DNA of 64,000 bases from Anaerolineae bacterium (GTDB taxonomy: Bacteria; Chloroflexota; Anaerolineae; Aggregatilineales; Phototrophicaceae). The first letter of the stretch is position 1. Each line of letters opens with the position of its first letter. The DNA is taken from contig JANWYT010000002.1 of the NCBI GenBank assembly GCA_025055175.1, positions 1-64,000 of the forward strand, in the 5' to 3' direction. Under the pieces are notes generated by a model, which saw only the letters and a program-made list of their open reading frames with translations, had not been told where the DNA came from and ran no database searches. Position numbers and translations under genes: made by a program. This document shows positions 9,377 through 19,181 of the stretch, in pieces.

Positions 9377-10678
9377 TCACTCCTCTGTTGTGTTGCTGCT
9401 GGTCACTAGGCTGCGCACCAATACTTTGTCAATGCGCCGTCCATCCATATCGACCACTTCAAAGATCATCGATTGCCACTCGAACGAATCACCTACCTGT
9501 GGAATGCGCTGAAGCTCTGACAGGACGAAGCCGCCCAGCGTCTCGTAGTCGCGCTCTTCTTCTATTTTGCAGGTGGGGAAGTAGTCTTCTAGGCGGTAGA
9601 TAGGCAGCGTGCCATCAAAGAGCCATGAGCCATCAGGCCGCTGCACAGCCTCGCGGTCATCGTCTTCTGCGTCCATGTCTTCAATTTCACCTACAATCTC
9701 TTCTAGCAAGTCTTTGATCGTCACCAAGCCGTGAATGTCGCCGAACTCGTTGATGACCAAAGCCGTATGAATGCCAGAAGTCCTGAAACGCTGCAAGACT
9801 TCGGACGCAGCAACGTTCTCCGGCACATAGAGGGGTGGGTGCATGGCGGCGCGCAAGTCCAGCGGCTTGCGCTGAATGAGCGCTGGCACGAGGTCTTTCA
9901 GGCGGACAATGCCCAGCATGTTGTCTACGCTGCCTTCGCAGACAGGATAGGTAGAATGAGCAGCTTCGCTCAGGATTTGGTAGATGGCTTCGTCGTCATC
10001 GTTGACATCCAGCCAAACAATGTCCTTGCGTGGCGTGACTAGGCCACCAATGCGCTGATCGTCTAGGCGGAACATGGCTTCAACCATCTCTTGTTCGCGA
10101 GCTTCAAAGACGCCGCTGCTCGCACCTTCGCGCAACAGCGACAACACTTCACCTTCAGTGACAGCTGGGCCTTCTTGTTGGTCGATTCCTAGCAAGCGTA
10201 TAATGAGACCAGAAGATTGGCTGAGCAACCACACTAGCGGAGTCGCCAGCTGAGAGACGAAACTCATCGGGCCAGCTACAAAACAAGCGATAGCTTCAGC
10301 ATTTTGCAAGGCCAGGCGCTTGGGGACAAGTTCGCCAACCACTAGCGACATGTACGTAATGCCGATGACGATGAAACCTGCGCTGAGCGTGAGGGCTAGA
10401 TCACCTAAGATCGGCTGCAGAGCGCGTGCCAATGGCTCGGAGAGCGCTGCGCCGCCGAAGGCGCCAGCCACAATACCGATGAGCGTAATCCCAATTTGCA
10501 CCGTCGAGAGGAAGCGGTCTGGGTTGGTCGCCAGCTCCAGGGCTATGCGCGCCTGGGCATTCCCCTGATCGGCCAAGTCTTGCAGGCGTGCGCGTCGCGC
10601 CGAGACAATGGCCATCTCCGACATGGCGAACACGCCGTTTAGGATGATGAGGCCCAGGATGATGAGCAATTCTGTCAT
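9377..10678 (-). CDS. CNNM/CorC-type membrane protein with CBS pair (HlyC/CorC family)
   Basis: 433 aa. The N-terminal CNNM (DUF21) region to about residue 185 has three or four membrane helices. Two CBS domains (about 205-330, e.g. GLVTPRKDIVWLD and GIHTALVINEFGDIHG) and a C-terminal CorC_HlyC domain follow. Family members take part in Mg2+/Co2+ efflux or sensing; the hemolysin name is historical. It lies between the MurF-like and ddl genes with gaps of 16 bases and 1 base, so it is clearly in that transcript, though no wall function is implied by its domains. Confidence 0.9.
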   Translation of the reverse strand: MTELLIILGLIILNGVFAMSEMAIVSARRARLQDLADQGNAQARIALELATNPDRFLSTVQIGITLIGIVAGAFGGAALSEPLARALQPILGDLALTLSAGFIVIGITYMSLVVGELVPKRLALQNAEAIACFVAGPMSFVSQLATPLVWLLSQSSGLIIRLLGIDQQEGPAVTEGEVLSLLREGASSGVFEAREQEMVEAMFRLDDQRIGGLVTPRKDIVWLDVNDDDEAIYQILSEAAHSTYPVCEGSVDNMLGIVRLKDLVPALIQRKPLDLRAAMHPPLYVPENVAASEVLQRFRTSGIHTALVINEFGDIHGLVTIKDLLEEIVGEIEDMDAEDDDREAVQRPDGSWLFDGTLPIYRLEDYFPTCKIEEERDYETLGGFVLSELQRIPQVGDSFEWQSMIFEVVDMDGRRIDKVLVRSLVTSSNTTEE

Positions 10679-10694
10679 GGTGTGTTGCGTGACC

Positions 10695-12365
10695 TCAGTA
10701 GGTATCGGGCAGATCGTTCATGAAGAGTATGGTGTCACCAGCACTCAGATGGCTTTTATACCAATCTAAGGCTTCGCGAATGCTCTCAAAGACGATCACT
10801 CGCTCGCGCGGGAAGGTGGTGCTGGCGATACCCTGCTGAATGGGCGTAGTCTGCTTATGACCAATCAATAGGATGTCGCTGGCGTGCTGAGTCAGCAGTA
10901 CCCCTAGCTTGTGATTCTCTTGATCGTGTAGGTGGCCCAGCTCGACCATACCAGGTGTGACGACGACTCGTCGTCCCGTCTGATAAAGCGACAGCACCTC
11001 CAGGGCGCTCACTACGCCGACGGGATTAGCGCTGTAGGCGTCGTTGATGACGGTCACGCCGCGCTCATCCACTTGGCGCACCAAGCGACTCTCGGCAGGG
11101 GCGAGCGTGCGTACGCGCTGAGCTACATCCTGTAAGCTCATGCCTTCATGGACGGCGACTGCTGTTGCTAGCAGGATGTTGAGGACGTTGTGGCGGCCCA
11201 CGACAGGAGTTGTGAAGCTGATCTGCTCTCCGCTGGCCAAGTCGGTCACGTCGAAGCTCAAGCCGAGTAGGCTCTCTCGGACATTCTGAGCTAAGAAGCG
11301 CGGGCCATCGGGAATGGCGCGGGCTTCTTCTAGCGTCAAGGTCGTGCTGACAGCGATTCGGTTTTGCGGATATCCGCGCTCGTACATGGCGCGCACATAG
11401 GGGTTGTCATAATTGAAGACTCCCAACCCCTGCGGCTTCAGCGCCTTGATGATCTCGTACTTGGCGATAGCGATATTCTCCAAGCTGCCGAAGCGCTCCA
11501 AGTGCTGTGGGCCGACTTCGATCACAATGCTGATGTCTGGCGGCGTTAGATTGCAGATACGAGCAATCTCGCCGGGGATATACGCGCCCATCTCGCAGAT
11601 GAAATACTCAATGCTATAATCGTCGGCGACGTCGTTGTTCAGGGCAATGCAGACGCCCATCATCGTGTTGTAGCTCTTGGGGGTGGCGTAGGTCTTGTAG
11701 CGCCCGTTCAGGATGTCGCGCAGGTAGTTCTTCGTGGTCGTCTTGCCATAGCTGCCCGTGATACCGATCACTTTAGGCTGGACTTCGGCCAGGACGCGCC
11801 GCGCTTGCGCGATGAAACGCTGCCTGAACAAGGCTTCAACAGGAGTCATAGCCAGGTTGCCCAAGATCAGCCACAGCGGCGCCCCCAACAGTAGAGTCAG
11901 GCCCAATAGACCCGTCCCGCTAGCGCGCAGGCGATCGCTCTCGGTAGAGGTAGCCAGCAGGGCTATGCCCAGCAGAGCCAGCAGTCCAGCCAGACTGAAG
12001 GCTGCCGCCAGCAGACGCCTAGCACGCGCAGTCGCGACGAAGCCCTTCTTGATCTCTTTCTCTGGCGGAGGCTGCACGCCCACTAGCGCTGCCAGTAGCG
12101 CTGCAACGTAGGGAATGGCACTAAACCCTTCAGGGATGGTATCGCCTAACAGACCCAAAAGCACTCCAAAGGCGCAGGCAGCGATGGGGCGCAAAGGCAA
12201 CCAGCGTTCACGCTCCGCCAGAATCCAGCGCGCGTAGCGTCCGCTCTTGTATTCTTCAATCTGATAAAAGCGGGCCTGGCGATATGTCCTCAGCCATGCG
12301 CCTAGCAGCCAAATCAAGGCGACTAGGCTCATGAACAGGATGGGCAGCATGTTTTTCATCTCCAA
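10695..12365 (-). CDS. murF: MurF-like UDP-MurNAc-tripeptide--D-Ala-D-Ala ligase with membrane N-terminus
   Basis: 556 aa. The Mur ligase part (about 170-556) has the P-loop GITGSYGKTTTK, the central ATPase block ending in NILLATAVAVHEGM, and the C-terminal VINDAYSANPVGV plus GHLHDQENHKLG segments typical of MurF. It adds D-Ala-D-Ala to the UDP-MurNAc-tripeptide. About 170 extra N-terminal residues form several hydrophobic helices, so the enzyme is probably membrane-anchored, unlike soluble proteobacterial MurF. Genomic linkage to ddl supports the assignment; a divergent Mur-ligase paralogue is the main alternative. Confidence 0.82.
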   Translation of the reverse strand: MEMKNMLPILFMSLVALIWLLGAWLRTYRQARFYQIEEYKSGRYARWILAERERWLPLRPIAACAFGVLLGLLGDTIPEGFSAIPYVAALLAALVGVQPPPEKEIKKGFVATARARRLLAAAFSLAGLLALLGIALLATSTESDRLRASGTGLLGLTLLLGAPLWLILGNLAMTPVEALFRQRFIAQARRVLAEVQPKVIGITGSYGKTTTKNYLRDILNGRYKTYATPKSYNTMMGVCIALNNDVADDYSIEYFICEMGAYIPGEIARICNLTPPDISIVIEVGPQHLERFGSLENIAIAKYEIIKALKPQGLGVFNYDNPYVRAMYERGYPQNRIAVSTTLTLEEARAIPDGPRFLAQNVRESLLGLSFDVTDLASGEQISFTTPVVGRHNVLNILLATAVAVHEGMSLQDVAQRVRTLAPAESRLVRQVDERGVTVINDAYSANPVGVVSALEVLSLYQTGRRVVVTPGMVELGHLHDQENHKLGVLLTQHASDILLIGHKQTTPIQQGIASTTFPRERVIVFESIREALDWYKSHLSAGDTILFMNDLPDTY

Positions 12366-12380
12366 ATGATAGACGTAGTC

Positions 12381-13178
12381 TCAAGCTTGTGGCGCTTGAT
12401 GGAAGAAGTAATGCATGGTGTGCGCAGTCTCCGCCAAGCGTTCCAAATAGCTGTAATGGCCCGCTCCTTCGTAGACGATCAGGCCTGCGTCAGGTATGGT
12501 TTTCTCCAGGAGTTGGCCTTGCCACAACGGAGTGTCTTCGTCCCTGTCGCCCCAGAAGAGCAGGGTGCTGGGGACGACCTGCGCTGCCAGCGGCAGCATA
12601 TCCTCGCGCACAACGTTGATGAAGGTCTGGCGGAAGATGCCCTCGGTGGCCTGAAAATCGCTGGAGGCGTAGCGCGCGTTGTATCGACGGCGCAGTTCTT
12701 CTGCTAGACGGCGCGCTCCCAGGCGCGTGAGCTGATCGCGCAGGCCTTTATAGGCCCCCAGACGCCATTGAGCTAACTTGCTGGTCTTAGGTCGAACGCC
12801 AGCGCTGTTGGCTAGGGCCATCTTGATGATGCGCTGCGGATGGAGCGCCCCTAGAGCGATCCCCAACCGTCCACCGAAAGAATGACCGAACAGATAGACG
12901 CGCTCCAACTGATGGAAATCCATGTAGGCCATCACCCAGTCAGCGTAGTCGTAGACTGTCCAGGGCTGGTCAGGAGCTGGAGTCTGGCCAAAGCCGGGCA
13001 AATCTGGAGCAAAGGCGCGATAGCCCTGTGGGATTAGCTGTTCAGCCAAGTCCCACACTAACGCGCTGTTTGCGCCCCAGCCGTGCAGCAGCAGCAGCGG
13101 CTCGCCCTGGCCCGCCACGGCCTGGCGAACCTGTGTGTCTCGGAGGGTGATGGTACTCAGTGGAGGTGCAGCGCTCAT
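12381..13178 (-). CDS. Alpha/beta-hydrolase fold protein
   Basis: 265 aa. The oxyanion-loop HGWGAN, nucleophile elbow GHSFGG (Ser near residue 100), acid in WGDRDEDTP and His in GAGHYSY are all in order, so the triad is complete. Many such enzymes are small-ester or lactone hydrolases; the substrate cannot be read. ATG at 13178 is preferred to the TTG one codon upstream. The leader is short (TATAAT at 13207-13202 on this strand) with no obvious ribosome site. It is 15 bases ahead of the murF-like gene and may start that operon. Confidence 0.85.
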   Translation of the reverse strand: MSAAPPLSTITLRDTQVRQAVAGQGEPLLLLHGWGANSALVWDLAEQLIPQGYRAFAPDLPGFGQTPAPDQPWTVYDYADWVMAYMDFHQLERVYLFGHSFGGRLGIALGALHPQRIIKMALANSAGVRPKTSKLAQWRLGAYKGLRDQLTRLGARRLAEELRRRYNARYASSDFQATEGIFRQTFINVVREDMLPLAAQVVPSTLLFWGDRDEDTPLWQGQLLEKTIPDAGLIVYEGAGHYSYLERLAETAHTMHYFFHQAPQA

Positions 13179-13201
13179 CAACGAATTCGTCTAGTCTGAT
13201 G

Positions 13202-13207
13202 ATTATA
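13202..13207 (-). promoter_or_regulatory. Possible -10 box for the hydrolase-murF-ddl run
   Basis: An exact TATAAT on the minus strand, 24 bases before the hydrolase start. No good -35 sits at 16-18 bases, so the call rests on the -10 alone. Confidence 0.35.
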
Positions 13208-13255
13208 AGCTAGGTAGCATAGCACAAGTTCGTCCACAGACAGAGAGTGCCTTCG

Positions 13256-14290
13256 ATGGCTCGCTATACCTTTGTGTCTTTTCTTGCTCTCCTGATAGCT
13301 CTCGGCAGCCATGTGCCACTAGCTCAAGATATACCCTCTGCCATCAGCGCTGACAATGTCTCGCTGCTGCGTCCTGCTCGTTTGCTGTCCTTTGATCCGC
13401 AGCGCGCGACAGTAGGCTGGCTGGCGCTAGCCGATGGCGGCTCGCTGGCGCTGCGCGAAGAGGTCGATCGGCTAGCGCTTTACGACGACCAGGGCAACTC
13501 ATGGGACACGCTGGACTGCCCTGATTTTGCAGTGGCTCAGTGGATCGACTCTGATACGCTGGTGGCAGCTTGCCTGCTGCCTCAGGGCTTCAGCCTGCGC
13601 CGCTGGTCGAGGGAACAGTTGGACGAGTGGGACTTTACCGAGCTAGATTTTCTGCCCTTCCAGGTTTGGGGAGATGGGCAAGCGCTCTATGCAGAACTCC
13701 AGGCCCGCGATCCCAGCGCCGCGCCGCGCGTCCTGCGCGCCACAAGTGCAGAGGACGTTGATTTGCTGCCCTATCCGCCTGCTGATGATCCGCAAGCTGT
13801 CGTGCGCATTGGTCGGATTACGCCGCCCTACGTCGTCACCTCATCGTTGGATGGACAGGTCTCTCTGTGGGACATGACTAGTGGCAAGCGTATAGCCCAG
13901 GTAGATAATGGCACAGGCAAGCCTAGCGTCTTCGGCAACATCAACGCGAGCGCGACGCACTTGGCTTGGCGCGACAACGATAATCGAATACTCTATCTCC
14001 TGGATTTGCGCACGGGTGAAAATCGCGTCGTCGCGCCGCTGAATGGCGAGTATGTACAGTGGTTCTTCGTCTCGTCCGACGCCAGCTTGATCCTGGGAGT
14101 GGGCGTAGGAGGCGCGCCCAGCGTGGTCGCCTGGCGTGTCTCCGATGGCCAGCGCTTGGAGCTGGGACTGTACCATGCTGAACGGCCTTGTAGTCGGCCT
14201 CAGCCAGACATGGCTCAGCTCTCGCCTGATGGCCGAATTCTAGCCATCGGCTGTTCAGCGGGCGTGGAGCTGTGGCAGGTAAGTGGTTAG
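13256..14290 (+). CDS. Secreted beta-propeller-like protein of unknown function
   Basis: 344 aa with a signal peptide (FVSFLALLIALGSHVPLAQ). The mature part has spaced WD/propeller-like strands such as SSLDGQVSLWDMTSG and SPDGRILAIGCSAGVELWQ, so a single seven-bladed-type propeller is likely. ATG at 13256 is favoured because AGAGAG lies 8 bases upstream; a GTG at 13247 abuts that site. No catalytic residues are evident, and no partner is adjacent. Its stop overlaps the convergent psuG stop by four bases. Confidence 0.65.
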   Translation: MARYTFVSFLALLIALGSHVPLAQDIPSAISADNVSLLRPARLLSFDPQRATVGWLALADGGSLALREEVDRLALYDDQGNSWDTLDCPDFAVAQWIDSDTLVAACLLPQGFSLRRWSREQLDEWDFTELDFLPFQVWGDGQALYAELQARDPSAAPRVLRATSAEDVDLLPYPPADDPQAVVRIGRITPPYVVTSSLDGQVSLWDMTSGKRIAQVDNGTGKPSVFGNINASATHLAWRDNDNRILYLLDLRTGENRVVAPLNGEYVQWFFVSSDASLILGVGVGGAPSVVAWRVSDGQRLELGLYHAERPCSRPQPDMAQLSPDGRILAIGCSAGVELWQVSG

Positions 14291-15192
14291 CTCGTGGTGA
14301 GTGCCAGAGCAATCTGAGCAGCAACAGCAGCGTTGTTGGCTAACAAGGCCTTGTTGGCAGCTTTGGTCTGGCCCTCTGTGAGGGCAGACACGCGCGCCAG
14401 TACAAAAGGCGTGACAGCTTTGCCGCTGATTCCTTGCTGGTGAGCTTCTTCGGTGGCCTGGGCAATGGCCCGTTCGGCGACTTCTGCGGCAATCGCCAAG
14501 TGTTCTGGTACGGGGACAGCGATCAGCAGGCCATGCCGTGCGCCGATAGCCTGAGCGGCGCGGATGATCTGAGCAGCCTGTTTGGGTGTGTCAACGCGGA
14601 CGTCAATGGGCAGGCCGCTGTGACGCGTGTAGAAAGCGGGCAAGTCGTCCGTCTGGTAGCCTAGCACAGGGACGCCTTGTGTCTCCAGCACTTCCAACGT
14701 CAGGGGCAAGTCGAGGATGGACTTGGCGCCCGAACAGACGACGGCGACAGGTGTGCGGCCCAGCTCTAGCAGGTCAGCTGATTGGTCGAAAGGCGCGCCC
14801 CTATGCACCCCGCCAATGCCGCCGGTGGCGAAGACGCAGATGCCTGCCATATGGGCGACGATCATCGTGCCAGCGACGGTGGTCGCAGCGTCTTCTCCCA
14901 AACCTAGCGCAATGGGGAAGTCACGCCTGCTGCATTTGCGCACATTCTTCGCCTGAGCCAAGTGTTCGATCTGCTCGCGGCTCAGACCGACGTGAATTTG
15001 CCCGCTCAGGACGGCAATCGTAGCCGGCGTCGCTCCCTGCTGGCGGATGGCGTCTTCCATTGCTAGGGCAGTCTCCACATTTTCAGGGTATGGCAGGCCA
15101 TGCGAGATGACCGTCGACTCTAGAGCGACGATGGGCCTTCCTTCGGCGCGAGCCTGTGCGACCTCCGAGGCATAACGCAGCAAGTGTTCCAT
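14287..15192 (-). CDS. psuG: Pseudouridine-5'-phosphate glycosidase
   Basis: 301 aa, matching the family length. It reversibly cleaves pseudouridine 5'-phosphate to ribose 5-phosphate and uracil. Diagnostic segments are VALESTVISHGLPYPENVETA, the GGIGGVHRGA loop and CSGAKSILDLPLTLE with the catalytic Lys. Start at 15192 is supported by AAGGAA 7 bases upstream; the longer frame to 15246 has no such site. No pseudouridine kinase is adjacent, although a PfkB-family kinase of unknown substrate lies at 49694. Confidence 0.95.
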   Translation of the reverse strand: MEHLLRYASEVAQARAEGRPIVALESTVISHGLPYPENVETALAMEDAIRQQGATPATIAVLSGQIHVGLSREQIEHLAQAKNVRKCSRRDFPIALGLGEDAATTVAGTMIVAHMAGICVFATGGIGGVHRGAPFDQSADLLELGRTPVAVVCSGAKSILDLPLTLEVLETQGVPVLGYQTDDLPAFYTRHSGLPIDVRVDTPKQAAQIIRAAQAIGARHGLLIAVPVPEHLAIAAEVAERAIAQATEEAHQQGISGKAVTPFVLARVSALTEGQTKAANKALLANNAAVAAQIALALTTS

Positions 15193-15259
15193 TCGATTGT
15201 TCCTTCGACGTGAATTTGCAGTAGAATGATAGCAGGTCTCTGCCACGAATCGAGGAACA

Positions 15260-15742
15260 ATGCCTGATGCCCTGGATGAGCGGACGCGCCGACGGCAAGA
15301 AGCTCAGCGCCTGCACCGCCACGACAGCCGCTGGCGGATTACGCTGCCGCTGGCTCTGGCCTTCCTGTTGGTCTTTGTGCTGTTTGGCCTAGTAGCCTTC
15401 CCGTCTGAGTCGGTGTGGCGTTTGCGAGCTAGCGCCATCAGCGACTTTTTAGTCTCCGTCCTCATCCTCTGCCCGCTGATTCTGTGTCTGTTCCCCGTCT
15501 ACCTTTTGGTGGTGGCTCTGGCCTGGTGGGCGACTCGGCTGCATCAGGGCGCGCAGCCTCCACTGGAGCGGCTGCAAACCCGTTTGGATCAGGCAGGAGC
15601 GCAGCTCCAGCGAGCCGCTGAGTCTCTCTCACACAAGACTATTGACTGGAGCGCTAAGTTAGCGCCGCTGCTCAGCTTGCTGAGCATCTTTGACCGTCCG
15701 AATCACGTCCCTCAGGAGCAGTCTCCCCATGAGCCAAAATAA
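15260..15742 (+). CDS. Small membrane protein, two predicted helices, function unknown
   Basis: 160 aa. A charged N-terminus (residues 1-25) is followed by two hydrophobic segments near 28-48 and 68-93, then an amphipathic stretch (ERLQTRLDQAGAQLQRAAESL) that could form a coiled coil. GAGGAAC directly precedes the ATG. The next gene overlaps its last 14 bases, so the two are translated together. I do not recognise a family. Confidence 0.7.
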   Translation: MPDALDERTRRRQEAQRLHRHDSRWRITLPLALAFLLVFVLFGLVAFPSESVWRLRASAISDFLVSVLILCPLILCLFPVYLLVVALAWWATRLHQGAQPPLERLQTRLDQAGAQLQRAAESLSHKTIDWSAKLAPLLSLLSIFDRPNHVPQEQSPHEPK

Positions 15743-15980
15743 CCCTCTCTCTGGTACGCCTGTCCGTGATGAAAGCTGGAAGACGCGCACTTACGCAATC
15801 GGTATCCTCTCAGGTGCGTTGGCTGGCTTTATTGCTTCTTACCTGTTCGCACGCGCCGCTGAGGAGAACGAAGATGGCAAGCCCCAGCCTATCCCGACTT
15901 CGACACTGCTCGGCCTGATACTGACAGGCCTCAGCTTCATCCGTCAGATCGCCGAGAGTGGTAAGCCGCGCAAGAAATAG
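15729..15980 (+). CDS. Small membrane protein, two predicted helices, function unknown
   Basis: 83 aa from the ATG at 15729, with AGGAG 10 bases upstream. Helix 1 (TYAIGILSGALAGFIASYLF) and helix 2 (LLGLILTGLSFIRQIA) are joined by a polar loop, and the tail is basic. It shares bases 15729-15742 with the preceding gene in another frame and is 3 bases ahead of the YedK-type gene. No homology recognised. Confidence 0.65.
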   Translation: MSQNNPLSGTPVRDESWKTRTYAIGILSGALAGFIASYLFARAAEENEDGKPQPIPTSTLLGLILTGLSFIRQIAESGKPRKK

Positions 15981-15983
15981 GCT

Positions 15984-16667
15984 ATGTGTGGGCGTTACAC
16001 CCTGACAGCAAATGCTGAGACTCTGCAAACGACCTTCCAGCTAGAAACTGTGGAAGGCTATGCGCCGCGCTATAACATCGCTCCCACCCAGAACGTCCCT
16101 ATCATCACCCATGAGCAGCGTCGCGCGCTGACGTGGGTGCGTTGGGGTTTGATTCCGTCATGGGCCAAAGACCCAAGCATTGGTGCGACCCTCATCAATG
16201 CTCGTGCAGAGACGCTAGAAGAGAAGCCTTCTTTCCGCGACTCCTTCCGCCGAAGACGTTGTCTGATCCCTGCGGATGGCTTCTACGAGTGGGCCAAAGA
16301 CGGCGCGCTCAAAAAGCCCTATTACATTTACAGGCGTGGACGGGCTTTGTTCGCCTTCGCAGGCTTGTGGGACGCCTGGAAGAATCCGCAGGGCGAATGG
16401 GTGCGATCCTGTACAATCATCACCACTGAGCCGAACGACCTGATTCGTCCGCTCCACCATCGCATGGCGGTCATGCTCACGCCAGAGCAAGCCGACGCTT
16501 GGATAGACGAGCAGGCCAGCCCTGAAGATTTGCATGGCCTCTTGTGCGCTCATCCATCTGAAGACCTGGCTTTGCATGAAGTCAGTCCGCGGGTCAACAG
16601 CGCTCAGGCTGAAGGCCCGCAGCTCATTGAGCCGTTTCAGACGCCACAGCAGCGCGACCTATTCTGA
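15984..16667 (+). CDS. yedK: SOS response-associated protein, YedK/HMCES family
   Basis: 227 aa. This family shields abasic sites in single-stranded DNA by forming a thiazolidine cross-link through Cys2. All key residues are present: Cys2 (MCGRYTL), Asn72 (INARAET), Glu102 (DGFYEW) and His158 (HHRMAV). The gene is 3 bases after a small membrane-protein gene, so no SOS box of its own is seen. The last nine bases overlap the convergent ftsK. Confidence 0.95.
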   Translation: MCGRYTLTANAETLQTTFQLETVEGYAPRYNIAPTQNVPIITHEQRRALTWVRWGLIPSWAKDPSIGATLINARAETLEEKPSFRDSFRRRRCLIPADGFYEWAKDGALKKPYYIYRRGRALFAFAGLWDAWKNPQGEWVRSCTIITTEPNDLIRPLHHRMAVMLTPEQADAWIDEQASPEDLHGLLCAHPSEDLALHEVSPRVNSAQAEGPQLIEPFQTPQQRDLF

Positions 16668-19163
16668 GTCTTCGTCTTCCTCTGCTTCGCTGCGCTGCTT
16701 CATGCGGTTTTCGATGATCCGCTTGAAGGGGTCTTCCCCGCGTGGGATGAGGACGCGACGCGCCTTGCCACCGCCTACCAATTCGCCGACGACGCCTAAC
16801 TCGGTCAGCAAGTCCATCAGGCGGGCAGCGCGCGGATAGCCTAGATTCAGACGGCGCTGGATGATGGAGGCGCTAGCTTCCTGCGTCTCTACCACGAGCT
16901 GAATAGCTTCTTCCAACATGTGGTCGGTCTCGGCTAGGAACTCGCGCTGAGTGACGCCACGCTCCCAGGGAGCTGGCTGGCGCTCTAGTTTGCCTGCCAA
17001 CACCTCTTTCTGATACCAATCTGTCCAGTACTCCACGAGGCTGCGCACTTCGTCGTCGCTGATGTAACAGCCCTGGACGCGACGTGGAGCAGCGGCGTCT
17101 GGGGCTAGGAAGAGCATGTCGCCGCGTCCGAGCAGTGCTTCAGCGCCGCTGGCGTCTAGGATGACGCGACTGTCGACGCTGCTGGCGACGGCGAAAGCAA
17201 TGCGCGCGGGGAAGTTGGCCTTGATCAATCCTGTGATGACGTCGACAGAGGGACGCTGCGTGGCGATTACGAGGTGCATGCCGACGGCGCGCGCCATCTG
17301 GGCCAAGCGCGTGATACTCGTCTCCATCTCTTCGCCGTGCGTCAGCATCAGGTCGCCAATCTCGTCGACCATGATGACGATGTAGGGCAGGTAGTCGCGG
17401 CCTCGGCGGCGCGTGCCGAATTGGGCGTTATAGCTGTCGATGTTGCGCACCGCGTGTTCTTCTAGCAGTTGATAGCGCCTGTCCATCTCGCGAGTACACC
17501 ACTTCAGCACGCCCAAAATACGCTCTGCGTCAATCTCTACTGGGCCGAGTAGGTGTGGAATGCCGTTGAAGCGGCTCAACTCGACCATCTTAGGATCGAG
17601 CATGATGAGCTTGACCTTGTGCGGTAGGTTATTCATGATGAGAGCAGCGGCGATAGCAGCAATGCAAACTGACTTCCCAGAGCCAGTCGTGCCAGCAATG
17701 AGGGTATGGGGCATCCGCGCCAAATCCACGTTGACCACGTTGCCACTCACGTCGCGGCCTAGCGGCACAAGCAACGGCGTGCTTTTCTGGGCCTGCTCAT
17801 GGAAGGCCTTGCTCTCGTAAACGGAGCGCAGCGAGACCACGCTGGGCTGCTTGTTGGGGACTTCAATGCCCATGTAGTTTGTGCCAGCAACGGGGACTTC
17901 TAGGCGCAGGCGCTTAGCGGACAGCGCCAAAGCTAGGTCGTTGGCGTAAGACGCAATTTTGTTCAGGCGCGTGCGCTCCGTTGAGCCGTCCTTGCGCGTG
18001 TGATAGGGCTGGACGGCGTAGCGCGTCACCGTCGGGCCGACTTGCACGTTAATCACGTCGATGTCGATGTCGAATTCCAGCAAAGTGTTCTCGATCAAGA
18101 CGACAGTGCGATTAATCTCTTCGTCGCTGGGCATGACTGTCTCGCCATCCTGGAGCAAATCCAGCGGGGGCAGATTAGAGTCGCGTTTGCCGACTTTGCG
18201 CGCCTCGCGCTGTTCACTCAGAGAGAAGTATCGCTTCTCGCGGCCGTCGGGGCGGATGACAATGCGATGACCGTCTTCGGTCTTGCGCTGCGTCACTTCG
18301 CCAATGATGTTGAAGTCGAAACGAATTTCGCCGCGCTCGCTCTTGAAAGCTGGCAGGTTGGTCGGCTCTGGGGTATTGCGGACAGCGCCGCTAGGGCGCA
18401 GCGAAGGTGGAAGGTCTTGACGATTGGGTCGAATGCGCATGATGGGCGTACGGCGCAAGCCAGGGGCAGGGAGAGGAGTGCTAGGCTCTGGCGCAGAGAT
18501 TGTCTCGCGGACAGCTGAAGGTGGAGCAGGGCGCAGCGATTGGCTGTAGTCTAGCAAGCGTTGGCCATTTGTGTTCAGCCAGTGGATGATCCATCCACGC
18601 CGAACGCCGACGATCACCAACAGGCATAGCAGGATCACGAAGGCGAACAGGCCTAAGGCTAAATCGCGTCCTAGCAGCCAGGCGGGCAGAGCGCTGATCC
18701 CCCAACCCAGGATGCCGCCACCTTCGCCGGCGCGCGCGCTGGCGCGCAACTCTTGTCCGTCGCTCAGTAAGTGCAGAATGCCGAGCAGGCTCAGGAAGCC
18801 AATTTCAATCGCTAGGGTGCGGCTGGGCGGTAGCTTAACGCTGACATTCAAGCGTGGCAGCAAAAAGATCAAGCCCATGAGGAACAGACCCAGAGCCACC
18901 AGCACGCTGCCATGACCGAACATGCTGCGCAGAATGTTCGACCAAGTGCGAGCCGCTACAGCCTGCTCAGGATTGAAGAGGGCCAGGAAGGACAGCAAGC
19001 CGAAGATAATCAGCGTTAGGGCGATGATTTCGTCCATCCAAGGCGGCAAGCTGTCGCGCAGGTCGTCCCAGAAGGTCTGGGGCGCTTCCGCTGAGTCAGT
19101 TATGGGTGGGCCTGGAGGCGCTGGCGCGCTCAAGTCTTTGTCTCGATCCTGGCTTGGGATCAT
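16659..19163 (-). CDS. ftsK: DNA translocase FtsK/SpoIIIE
   Basis: 834 aa. An N-terminal membrane domain of about four helices (residues 35-205) is followed by a Pro/Arg-rich linker, then the RecA-like motor with Walker A AGTTGSGKSVC and Walker B IVIMVDEIGDLM. A C-terminal gamma winged helix (from about 750, ASASIIQRRLNLGYPRAARLMDLL) reads KOPS-like polarity sites. It pumps chromosome DNA at the division septum. It lies 18 bases after the S1-domain gene and probably shares its strong promoter. Confidence 0.95.
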   Translation of the reverse strand: MIPSQDRDKDLSAPAPPGPPITDSAEAPQTFWDDLRDSLPPWMDEIIALTLIIFGLLSFLALFNPEQAVAARTWSNILRSMFGHGSVLVALGLFLMGLIFLLPRLNVSVKLPPSRTLAIEIGFLSLLGILHLLSDGQELRASARAGEGGGILGWGISALPAWLLGRDLALGLFAFVILLCLLVIVGVRRGWIIHWLNTNGQRLLDYSQSLRPAPPSAVRETISAPEPSTPLPAPGLRRTPIMRIRPNRQDLPPSLRPSGAVRNTPEPTNLPAFKSERGEIRFDFNIIGEVTQRKTEDGHRIVIRPDGREKRYFSLSEQREARKVGKRDSNLPPLDLLQDGETVMPSDEEINRTVVLIENTLLEFDIDIDVINVQVGPTVTRYAVQPYHTRKDGSTERTRLNKIASYANDLALALSAKRLRLEVPVAGTNYMGIEVPNKQPSVVSLRSVYESKAFHEQAQKSTPLLVPLGRDVSGNVVNVDLARMPHTLIAGTTGSGKSVCIAAIAAALIMNNLPHKVKLIMLDPKMVELSRFNGIPHLLGPVEIDAERILGVLKWCTREMDRRYQLLEEHAVRNIDSYNAQFGTRRRGRDYLPYIVIMVDEIGDLMLTHGEEMETSITRLAQMARAVGMHLVIATQRPSVDVITGLIKANFPARIAFAVASSVDSRVILDASGAEALLGRGDMLFLAPDAAAPRRVQGCYISDDEVRSLVEYWTDWYQKEVLAGKLERQPAPWERGVTQREFLAETDHMLEEAIQLVVETQEASASIIQRRLNLGYPRAARLMDLLTELGVVGELVGGGKARRVLIPRGEDPFKRIIENRMKQRSEAEEDEDSE

Positions 19164-19181
19164 GTAAGGCCCACAAGGATC